Source: Sphingobacteriaceae bacterium (GTDB lineage Bacteria > Bacteroidota > Bacteroidia > Sphingobacteriales > Sphingobacteriaceae). Taken from it: a DNA stretch of 11,099 nt. The position numbers and the translations under genes are program-made. The stretch spans positions 1 through 11,099 of the forward strand of contig JANWIB010000053.1 of NCBI GenBank assembly GCA_025450155.1, read 5' to 3'. Position 1 is the stretch's first letter. The number at the start of each line of letters is the position of its first letter. This document shows positions 1 through 5,827 of this stretch, piece after piece. The notes under the pieces are model-generated. The model saw only the letters and a list, made by a program, of their open reading frames with translations. It made no database searches and was not told where the DNA came from.

Positions 1-540
1 CATTACACCTAACCCTTCAGTACTGGGCTCTAATAAAACGACTCCACAAGCATCCCCAAAAAGAATACAAGTTGTCCGGTCTTCGTAATTTACTATGGAT
101 GACATTTTATCGCCACCTACAACTAATACTTTTTTATGCTTACCCGATTCAATAAATTGAGCACCCGTGGTAAGGCCAAAAATAAAACCGGAGCATGCAG
201 CATTCAAGTCAAAGCCCCAGGCATTCGCCGCTCCTATTTTTCCTGCTAAAATATTTGCTGTAGCTGGAAAAGGCATATCGGGAGTAGAGGTACAAAAAAT
301 AATCAGATCAATTTCCTCGACTCCGATTCCACGTTTTTTTAAGAGGCCATTGACTGCATGAACGGCCATATCTGATGTAGCTAGTCCTTCTCCCTTTAAT
401 ATTCTGCGCTCTTTAATGCCCGTTCTGGCGGTAATCCACTCATCATTGGTATCCACCATGGTTTCTAATTCATGGTTGGTTAAAATGTATTCGGGTGCGT
501 AAGCATTAACCGCTGTTATGGCAGCGTAAATTTTTTGCAT
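1..540 (-). CDS. fabH: 3-oxoacyl-[ACP] synthase III (FabH), N-terminal 180 residues
   Basis: Condenses a short acyl-CoA primer (acetyl-CoA or branched) with malonyl-ACP to start each round of type II fatty acid synthesis in the cytoplasm. I translated the minus strand from the ATG at 540. The product begins MQKIYAAITAVNAYAPEY and has the FabH hallmarks: a DEWITARTGIKERR block (residues 33-46) and the active-site cysteine C116 in NAACSGF, close to Cys112 of E. coli FabH. A GGDKMS segment and FGDACG follow. The frame stays open to the left edge, so the C-terminal half with the catalytic His and Asn lies outside the window (usual length about 330 residues). It starts 10 bp after the plsX stop and is the last visible gene of the YceD-L32-PlsX-FabH cluster. 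The primer type (straight or branched) cannot be judged from this half. Confidence 0.95.
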   Translation of the reverse strand, partial: MQKIYAAITAVNAYAPEYILTNHELETMVDTNDEWITARTGIKERRILKGEGLATSDMAVHAVNGLLKKRGIGVEEIDLIIFCTSTPDMPFPATANILAGKIGAANAWGFDLNAACSGFIFGLTTGAQFIESGKHKKVLVVGGDKMSSIVNYEDRTTCILFGDACGVVLLEPSTEGLGVM

Positions 541-550
541 ATAATTGAGA

Positions 551-1489
551 TTATTTGAATGCCGACTTGATTTTATCAATCAATCCGGATTCAATCATAC
601 TTCTTGATAAAAGAATCATGTTTTTTATTGCCTCCGGGCTTGAGATACCGTGCCCTATCAAGACTGGAGCATTTACTCCCAAAATAGGACTTCCACCATA
701 TTGTTCGTAGTTGAAACGATCAAAAAACTCATCTTTAAATCCTTTTTTCAGTGTTAAGATATAAAAAGTTTCTGCCAGTTTTAATATCACATTCCCGGTA
801 AACCCATCGCATACAATTACATCTGCTTTTTCATTAAAAAGATCCCGGCCTTCAACATTTCCAACAAAATTAAACGCATTAGCTTCTTTCATTAAGGGAA
901 ATGCGGTCTGTGTGAGCATATTACCCTTTTCCTCTTCTTCTCCAATACTCATCAAAGCAACCTTAGGATTATTTACATGATAAATATGTTCTGCATATAA
1001 ACTTCCAAGGATACCGAATTGAAGTAAAACATCGGGTTTACAATCGGCGTTAGCACCCACATCTAACAGGATGCCATACCCACTTTTTAATTTAGGAACA
1101 TTGGTTGCAATGGCGGGCCGGATAACCCCCTCTATTGTTTTAACGCTGAACATAGCCCCAACAAGCATTGCTCCGGTATTGCCCGCGGATGCAAAAGAGT
1201 CTATTTTTCCTTCCTTCAATAATTGGAATCCAACACTGATACTTGAATCGGGCTTTTGTGTAATCGCTTTGGTGGGATGTTCGCCCATTCCGATTACTTC
1301 AGTGGTATGAATAAATTCGAAATGTTCAGGATTAAAGCCCTGCGCATTAAAAAAAGGCAGTGCTTCTTTTTTATTGCCAATAAGAACCAGGTTTTGCCCC
1401 GGCTCCAGGCTTTGATAGGCTGCAATTGCTCCCAAAATGTTTGCTTTGGGAGCAAAATCTCCGCCCATTATGTCTAAGCCAATTTTCAT
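551..1489 (-). CDS. plsX: phosphate acyltransferase PlsX (acyl-ACP:phosphate transacylase)
   Basis: Makes acyl-phosphate from acyl-ACP and inorganic phosphate. In the family this feeds PlsY, a membrane acyltransferase, for the first acylation of glycerol-3-phosphate. The 312-residue protein is full length. Family blocks seen: MKIGLDIMGGDFAP at the N-terminus, SAGNTGAMLVGA (101-112), LLDVGANADCKP (141-152), CDGFTGNVILK (227-237), and the C-terminal YGGSPILGVNAPVLIGHG (264-281). I start it at the ATG at 1489. A TTG directly before it would add one Met, but the family N-terminus matches MKIGLDIMGGD. It lies 15 bp after the rpmF stop and 10 bp before fabH, clearly in one transcription unit. An AAGG overlapping the rpmF stop codon is the only purine stretch upstream, so translation may depend on coupling to rpmF. 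Confidence 0.96.
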   Translation of the reverse strand: MKIGLDIMGGDFAPKANILGAIAAYQSLEPGQNLVLIGNKKEALPFFNAQGFNPEHFEFIHTTEVIGMGEHPTKAITQKPDSSISVGFQLLKEGKIDSFASAGNTGAMLVGAMFSVKTIEGVIRPAIATNVPKLKSGYGILLDVGANADCKPDVLLQFGILGSLYAEHIYHVNNPKVALMSIGEEEEKGNMLTQTAFPLMKEANAFNFVGNVEGRDLFNEKADVIVCDGFTGNVILKLAETFYILTLKKGFKDEFFDRFNYEQYGGSPILGVNAPVLIGHGISSPEAIKNMILLSRSMIESGLIDKIKSAFK

Positions 1490-1504
1490 CAATTAGAAAA
1501 AACC

Positions 1505-1696
1505 TTACGCGATGGAGGTATTTTCAATAACTAATTTACCCTTGTAATATAAATTGCCATCAACATTATATGCACGGTGAGGCAAATGCACTGCCCCTGT
1601 GGTTTTGCAGGTAAATAAAGTTGGCGCTTCGGCTTTATAGTGTGTTCTTCTTTTATCTCTTCTGGATTTAGATAATTTGCGTTTTGGATGTGCCAT
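1505..1696 (-). CDS. rpmF: 50S ribosomal protein L32, zinc-free type
   Basis: Small structural protein of the large ribosomal subunit. The 63-residue product begins MAHPKRKLSKSRRDKRRTH, the strongly basic L32 N-terminus, followed by the GAVHLPHRAY block (34-43). In zinc-binding L32 this region carries two CxxC pairs. Here only one cysteine remains (C30), so the protein cannot form the usual four-cysteine zinc site. This agrees with the C-minus type known from several Bacteroidota. Upstream of the ATG lies AAGGA with a 4-nt spacer (1701-1705), one of the few recognisable Shine-Dalgarno sites here. It is 13 bp after the DUF177 stop and 15 bp before plsX. The DUF177-rpmF-plsX-fabH order is conserved in many bacteria, E. 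coli included. Confidence 0.96.
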   Translation of the reverse strand: MAHPKRKLSKSRRDKRRTHYKAEAPTLFTCKTTGAVHLPHRAYNVDGNLYYKGKLVIENTSIA

Positions 1697-1709
1697 CTCT
1701 TCCTTTTAA

Positions 1710-2246
1710 TTAATTGTTTTTTATTTTTTTAAGTGCTTCCCAACGCGGGTCTGCATCTTGATTTCTGTTCTCCTGATCGCTACCGGAAAGCTTGTTCAGC
1801 TTTTGTATCATCTCTTTATCACACCAGCGTGTATTGCCTACATCTTCACAACGACTAATGTAAGGCACAGCCAGATTAACATATTCATAAATGAGGGGAG
1901 AGATATCGATTTCATGATCATTTTTATTCAATACCAAAATCTCCTCTGTATCTGCTTCTGTACCCTCCGGTCCAAATTTTACAATTTGTCTTTCCTGAAT
2001 ATTCACTGAGGTTGGAAATTCGGACACACACACATCACACGTAAGAAATGTCTCGCCGGTGATATGAAACTGCAAGATTAACATAGTTTCTTGCTTATCA
2101 AGCTCCAACGCTACTTTCAGCTTTCCATTTTTTACCAGCGAATATTCAAACTCCTGGAAAAAATCCTCGTTCACTTCTAAATCAAAGTTATGCTTTCCTA
2201 TTTTTAACCCTGTAAAGGGTATCCGATATTGCTGCAACGATTTCAA
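1710..2246 (-). CDS. yceD: YceD/DUF177 family protein, starting at TTG
   Basis: Member of the DUF177 (YceD) family, almost always encoded directly upstream of rpmF. The E. coli and plant relatives are linked to 23S rRNA accumulation/processing; the mechanism is unsettled. The 178-residue product begins MKSLQQYRIPFTGLKIGKHNF, the N-terminus expected for Bacteroidota members. It has four cysteines (C70 and C73 in CDVC, C133, C142) that could form a metal site, an acidic middle (residues 93-116), and the typical DPRWEALKKI tail (167-176). The start is TTG at 2246. No ATG or GTG occurs in frame between the upstream stop (2271-2273) and residue 55, while the conserved N-terminus is encoded right from this TTG. 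No Shine-Dalgarno is visible. A promoter-like box ends about 20 nt upstream, so the leader would be very short. Confidence 0.9.
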   Translation of the reverse strand: MKSLQQYRIPFTGLKIGKHNFDLEVNEDFFQEFEYSLVKNGKLKVALELDKQETMLILQFHITGETFLTCDVCVSEFPTSVNIQERQIVKFGPEGTEADTEEILVLNKNDHEIDISPLIYEYVNLAVPYISRCEDVGNTRWCDKEMIQKLNKLSGSDQENRNQDADPRWEALKKIKNN

Positions 2247-2265
2247 AGCACGACAATTGAGCCTG

Positions 2266-2297
2266 CAAAGTTAGATAAAAATAATTTACTGTTGAAA
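2266..2297 (-). promoter_or_regulatory. Bacteroidota-type promoter for the DUF177-rpmF-plsX-fabH cluster
   Basis: On the minus strand, TAACTTTG (2266-2273) matches the TAnnTTTG -7 consensus exactly. TTTC, one base off the TTTG -33 element, lies 20 nt upstream (2294-2297). Transcription would begin near 2260, leaving a leader of roughly 12-16 nt before the TTG start at 2246. The bases after the -7 box read TTTGCAGG, as in the tRNA promoter at the right end of the window. The inference rests on motif match and spacing only. Confidence 0.5.
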
Positions 2298-2328
2298 GTT
2301 TTTTTGAATATCAGATTTTGAACGTATT

Positions 2329-3384
2329 CTAATCCCTATCTTTAGATAGCCTGGTTATTTTTAATGGATTAGCTGCAAGTTCTGCATTCTCTCTCCTGCG
2401 CTTCACCACATTTACTGCCAGAAATAATGCTTCGCGGAATGAAGTTTCTGAGGCTACATTTTTTCCGGCAATATCATATCCGGTACCATGATCGGGAGAG
2501 GTTCTAACTACCGGTAATCCCGCTGTATAATTAACACCATTATGAAACGCCATATGCTTAAAGGGAATTAAACCTTGATCATGATACATGGCTAAAACTC
2601 CATCAAACTTCAAATAAGCGTTATTGGCAAAAAATCCATCGGCTGCGAATGGACCAAAAGCAAAAATTCCATTGTTATTAGCCTCTTCAATAGCAGGAAT
2701 AATTGTTTGTTGTTCTTCCTTTCCAATTAACCCGTTATCTCCAGCGTGGGGATTTAAACCCAACACGGCAATTTTGGGTTTTTGTATCCAGAAATCATTT
2801 TTCAGGCTTTCATTCATCAAATGCAGCTTAGATAGTATTTTTTCTTTAGTAACTGATTTAGCTACTTCCGCAACTGGAATATGCCCCGTAACTACGCCCA
2901 ATTTTACATCCTCCCCAATCAAAAACATTAACGAATCTTGCGCTTTTACCTTGGATTGTATGTATTCGGTATGCCCGGGAAAATTAAAATTTTCATTCTG
3001 AATCGTATGCTTATTAATTGGAGCGGTAACTAAAGCATCAATACTTCCCAATAGCAGATCACTCATAGCCCGTTCAAGAGACAGCAATGCATATTTTCCT
3101 CCTGTTTCATTGGCAACGCCCAAATCAATTTTCACATCTTCTTCCCAGCAATTAATCATATTTAAGCGTTGATGATTAGCCTGTGCGGGGTTATTAATCA
3201 CATTAAAATTATATTCAGGCAACGATAGCGCCTTGCGATGAAAGGAAACAACGCGGGTATGTCCATAAACAATTGGCGTGAAGTATTCCAGGATTGCATG
3301 ATCTGCCAGTGCTTTAATAATAATTTCAAGCCCTATACCATTTACATCGCCTATAGAAATGCCAACTTTAATTTTATCGCTCAT
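2329..3384 (-). CDS. pdxA: 4-hydroxythreonine-4-phosphate dehydrogenase PdxA
   Basis: Oxidises 4-phosphohydroxy-L-threonine with NAD; the product decarboxylates to the amine that PdxJ joins with deoxyxylulose phosphate to make pyridoxine phosphate. It therefore marks the DXP-dependent vitamin B6 route. The 351-residue protein is full length. The metal-binding histidines fall at H168 (GHIP), H213 (NPHAGD) and H268 (YHDQG), each two positions after E. coli H166, H211 and H266. The substrate-binding FPGHTE is at 135-140 and the C-terminal TSPDHGTGYDIAG at 296-308. The N-terminal GDVNGIGLE (12-20) is the Bacteroidota form of the family block. It starts at the ATG at 3384, divergent from rsmA across 104 bp. 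In E. coli pdxA and rsmA are in one operon; here they remain neighbours but face apart. Its stop is 82 bp before the DUF177 start, which has its own promoter. Confidence 0.96.
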   Translation of the reverse strand: MSDKIKVGISIGDVNGIGLEIIIKALADHAILEYFTPIVYGHTRVVSFHRKALSLPEYNFNVINNPAQANHQRLNMINCWEEDVKIDLGVANETGGKYALLSLERAMSDLLLGSIDALVTAPINKHTIQNENFNFPGHTEYIQSKVKAQDSLMFLIGEDVKLGVVTGHIPVAEVAKSVTKEKILSKLHLMNESLKNDFWIQKPKIAVLGLNPHAGDNGLIGKEEQQTIIPAIEEANNNGIFAFGPFAADGFFANNAYLKFDGVLAMYHDQGLIPFKHMAFHNGVNYTAGLPVVRTSPDHGTGYDIAGKNVASETSFREALFLAVNVVKRRRENAELAANPLKITRLSKDRD

Positions 3385-3427
3385 GAAGTGGATACTTTTA
3401 AAAAGTGTTACAAATTAAATACTTTGA

Positions 3428-3460
3428 TTTGTAATCTTCCCGAATTAAGGGTAAAGTTTG
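3428..3460 (+). promoter_or_regulatory. possible promoter for rsmA
   Basis: In the 104-bp divergent region, TTTG (3428-3431) is followed after 21 nt by AAAGTTTG (3453-3460), one base off TAnnTTTG. A start near 3466 would give a leader of about 20 nt before the rsmA ATG at 3489. A second TTTGCAG (3466-3472) lies just downstream but has no -33 partner. On the opposite strand the best -7 candidate for pdxA is TTAATTTG (3411-3418), one base off and also without a -33 partner. Weak call. Confidence 0.3.
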
Positions 3461-3488
3461 CGTAATTTGCAGCACTTTCTTTCTAAAA

Positions 3489-4262
3489 ATGAATTCTGTA
3501 AGAGCCAAAAAGCATTTGGGCCAGCATTTTTTAACTGATAAAAATATTGCCGCCAAAATTGTCAACAGCCTTCAATCCAATTGTAAGCAGGTGCTCGAAG
3601 TAGGTCCGGGAATGGGTATTCTTTCAGATTTTTTATTCCAAAAAGAAGACTTTGAAACTCATCTCATTGATTTAGATGCGGAATCGTTTGGATTTCTTCA
3701 ACAGAAATATCCCCAACTAGGAGATAGGCTTATTCATGGTGATTTTTTAATGTTAAACTTTAAAGATATTTTCAAAGACAATTTCTGCATTATTGGAAAT
3801 TTTCCTTATAACATCTCTTCGCAAATTCTTTTTAAAGTTTTAGATAATCGAGATCAGGTGACTGAGGTTGTGGGCATGTTTCAGAAGGAAGTGGCTGAAC
3901 GATGTATAGCTCAACCCGGAAGCAAAGCATACGGTATATTGAGTGTTTTTTTACAGGCTTATTATGATATATCGTATTTATTTACAGTAAAAGCCGGCGT
4001 TTTTAACCCCCCACCCAAGGTACTCTCGGCTGTTATCCGTTTAACCCGAAACACGGTAGAAAAACTGAACTGCGATGAAAAATTATTCTGGAAGGTAGTT
4101 AAAGCCGGTTTTAACCAAAGGCGCAAAACTTTACGAAATGCACTTTCAGCTTTAATCAATAAAGAAAAACTTGGAAATGAACCGATGCTTGAGCTAAGGG
4201 CCGAACGGCTAAGTATAGAAGATTTTATAAGTTTAACTAATAAAATTGCCGTTAATAGATAA
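3489..4262 (+). CDS. rsmA: 16S rRNA (adenine(1518)-N6/adenine(1519)-N6)-dimethyltransferase
   Basis: Known also as KsgA. It uses S-adenosylmethionine to dimethylate the two adjacent adenines in the 3'-terminal hairpin of 16S rRNA, a late checkpoint of 30S assembly; its loss gives kasugamycin resistance. The 257-residue product is full length for the family. Seen in order: KKHLGQHFL (7-15), the SAM-binding motif EVGPGMGILS (37-46), the acidic D61/D63 strand end, GDFL (84-87), the catalytic NFPYNIS (104-110), FQKEVAER (131-138), VFNPPPKV (171-178) and the RNA-contacting basic FNQRRKTLRN (208-217). It starts at an ATG 104 bp from divergent pdxA. The next gene on the same strand begins 31 bp after its stop and is probably cotranscribed. 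With era and L32 in the same window, several genes here serve ribosome production. Confidence 0.97.
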   Translation: MNSVRAKKHLGQHFLTDKNIAAKIVNSLQSNCKQVLEVGPGMGILSDFLFQKEDFETHLIDLDAESFGFLQQKYPQLGDRLIHGDFLMLNFKDIFKDNFCIIGNFPYNISSQILFKVLDNRDQVTEVVGMFQKEVAERCIAQPGSKAYGILSVFLQAYYDISYLFTVKAGVFNPPPKVLSAVIRLTRNTVEKLNCDEKLFWKVVKAGFNQRRKTLRNALSALINKEKLGNEPMLELRAERLSIEDFISLTNKIAVNR

Positions 4263-4293
4263 CACGGCTAATCATTCAGAAAAAATTCGAAGA

Positions 4294-5223
4294 ATGAAAA
4301 AAATTCTAATTGTGGACGACCTTCACCCGGCATTTCAGCAAAAAGCCGAAAAATTGGGATACAGGGTTGATTACCACCCGGAGTTTACATTAAGCGATAC
4401 ACTATCCGTCATTTCAAATTATGTAGGATTAGTCATTAGAAGCAAGTTCCGATTAGATCTCGCAGTGATTAATGCAGCATCCCAATTAAAGTTTATTGCA
4501 CGGGCTGGAGCTGGAATGGACAATATTGACGAAGCCGCGGCCAAAACGAAAGGAATCGTACTGATAAATGCCCCTGAAGGGAATTATAACGCAGTTGGCG
4601 AACACGCTGTTGGTATGCTTTTGTCGTTGATGAATAATCTCAGAAAAGGCGATATGGAGATTAGGAAAGGAATTTGGGATAGAGAAAGCAACCGGGCTTA
4701 TGAATTAAAAGGGAAAACCGTTGGAATAATTGGTTATGGATTTATGGGACAATCTTTTGCTCGCAAATTAAAAGGCTTTGAAGTTGATGTAATTGCTTAT
4801 GATAAATACAAAACCGGCTTTACGAATGAATTCGCTCGCGAAGTGAGTATGGAACAACTTGTTAAACACAGCGATGTATTAAGCTTACATATTCCTTTGA
4901 ACCGAGAAACAAAACAATTAGTTAATGAGGAATACCTTTTTCACTTCAAAAAACCTATTTTCTTTTTAAATACGGCACGGGGAGAGATTGTAAATACTTT
5001 GGCTATTTTAAAAGCCATAAACAGTGGAAAAATACTTGGAGCAGCGTTAGATGTACTGGAAATAGAACGATTCCCGGCTTTGCAAGAACAAGTATGGTTT
5101 TCTGACCTGATCAACAATAACAAAGTACTTTTAAGCCCTCATGTAGCCGGGTGGAGCTATGAATCTTATCAAAAAATATCAGAGGTGCTGGCTGAAAAAT
5201 TAGAAGCCTTACCCCAGGATTGA
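4294..5223 (+). CDS. D-isomer-specific 2-hydroxyacid dehydrogenase (SerA-like, without ACT domain)
   Basis: NAD-dependent oxidoreductase of the D-2-hydroxyacid dehydrogenase superfamily. The 309-residue product has the split N-terminal substrate domain, including ARAGAGMDNID (69-79), then the nucleotide-binding fold with GIIGYGFMGQ (144-153). D170 ends the second strand, which favours NAD over NADP. The catalytic triad is R229 (NTARGE), E258 (DVLEIE) and H283 (SPHVAGW). The usual Pro after the catalytic Glu is Arg here. It is shorter than classical SerA and has no C-terminal regulatory domain. It could be a 3-phosphoglycerate dehydrogenase for serine synthesis or another hydroxyacid dehydrogenase; proximity to pdxA also raises a PdxB-like role, though PdxB is longer with its own C-terminal domain. 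I chose the ATG at 4294. A TTG at 4246 would add 16 residues overlapping rsmA and unlike any family N-terminus. Confidence 0.88.
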   Translation: MKKILIVDDLHPAFQQKAEKLGYRVDYHPEFTLSDTLSVISNYVGLVIRSKFRLDLAVINAASQLKFIARAGAGMDNIDEAAAKTKGIVLINAPEGNYNAVGEHAVGMLLSLMNNLRKGDMEIRKGIWDRESNRAYELKGKTVGIIGYGFMGQSFARKLKGFEVDVIAYDKYKTGFTNEFAREVSMEQLVKHSDVLSLHIPLNRETKQLVNEEYLFHFKKPIFFLNTARGEIVNTLAILKAINSGKILGAALDVLEIERFPALQEQVWFSDLINNNKVLLSPHVAGWSYESYQKISEVLAEKLEALPQD

Positions 5224-5254
5224 GGCAAGGTTTATAAAAAATAGAATACGTACT

Positions 5255-5581
5255 TTAGTTAACTGCTACATCGGGATTATATTTTAAAAACTCGGCATAA
5301 GCCCTGCTCAAATCCCGCACCGAATTAACTTCAAATTCAATCCCCCACGGATTCCATGAAAAAAACTTTTGTTCTTTCTTTTCTGATCCAGACTCTTTAA
5401 AATTTTTAGCTGACGTTATCTCTTCATAAACGCCAAAGTTATCCAAGGTGTAATAATTAATTTTTTTAGACCGCCGGTTTACCAAATGGGATTGGGATAA
5501 TTTAAACCCCATATTATTGATCCATTTCTTAATTGATTGAGTTTTGTCTGGTTTCATTTGAAGCGCATTAACGTTTTTCAT
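5255..5581 (-). CDS. hypothetical protein, 108 residues, unrecognised
   Basis: I do not recognise this protein. From the ATG at 5581 it is 108 residues with no signal peptide or membrane segment. The N-terminal 45 residues are rich in Lys and Asn, with RRSKK at 36-40. The middle is Lys/Glu/Ser-rich (55-72). Then comes an aromatic block, FFSWNPWGIEFEV (73-85), and a likely amphipathic helix, VRDLSRAYAEFLKY (88-101). A TTG at 5608 would add nine residues (MVKYLSINT) and cannot be excluded. It is probably cytosolic. It converges on the dehydrogenase gene (31 bp between stops) and is divergent from otsAB, so neither neighbour gives a functional hint. Its composition looks like that of a real small protein, but only conservation in related genomes would settle it. 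Confidence 0.6.
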   Translation of the reverse strand: MKNVNALQMKPDKTQSIKKWINNMGFKLSQSHLVNRRSKKINYYTLDNFGVYEEITSAKNFKESGSEKKEQKFFSWNPWGIEFEVNSVRDLSRAYAEFLKYNPDVAVN

Positions 5582-5827
5582 TGTATTGATTGACAGATAT
5601 TTAACCAATACCGTGCCAATAACCCTCTTTCAAATAAGTCTTTTTTCCACAATTGGGTCATCTGTTGCAGGAGGGCATACGTGATAAAAAATGTCCCAAA
5701 CAAAATCCGGGAGTGGTTGATATATTCTAAAAGTGTATGTTATTATAATTAATATAGCACAAGGAAACTACCTTTTTCAAAACCCGATGCCTGTTTAATG
5801 CTTTAATTAAATAGTACAAATAACTTT
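5582..5827. other. non-coding region upstream of otsAB, with a candidate tiny reading frame
   Basis: This is the longest stretch here without an assigned gene, between the 108-residue gene and otsAB, which diverge from it. It is very AT-rich from 5720 onward and shows no promoter matching TAnnTTTG with a proper -33 partner on either strand. The one notable element is GGAGG (5670-5674), spaced 6 nt from a GTG at 5681, which opens a 23-codon frame (5681-5752, stop TAA). It may be a leader peptide or chance. No strong hairpin is visible. Confidence 0.4.

Noticed and set aside
2281..2328. Terminator after pdxA
   Set aside because: The sequence is AT-rich with T- and A-runs, but I found no stable stem; readthrough from pdxA into DUF177 remains possible.
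2624..3001. A 125-codon open frame on the plus strand, antisense inside pdxA
   Set aside because: It lies wholly within the strongly conserved pdxA coding sequence and its product resembles no family. Long antisense frames are common opposite real genes.
4246..4293. TTG-initiated extension of the dehydrogenase overlapping the end of rsmA
   Set aside because: The extra 16 residues do not match the family N-terminus, whereas the ATG at 4294 gives the standard MKKILIVDD start.
5195..5240. Possible terminator between the dehydrogenase and the 108-residue gene (GCCTT...AAGG and GCCT...AGGC pairings)
   Set aside because: Stems of only 4-5 bp with long loops and no clear T-run; not distinguishable from chance.
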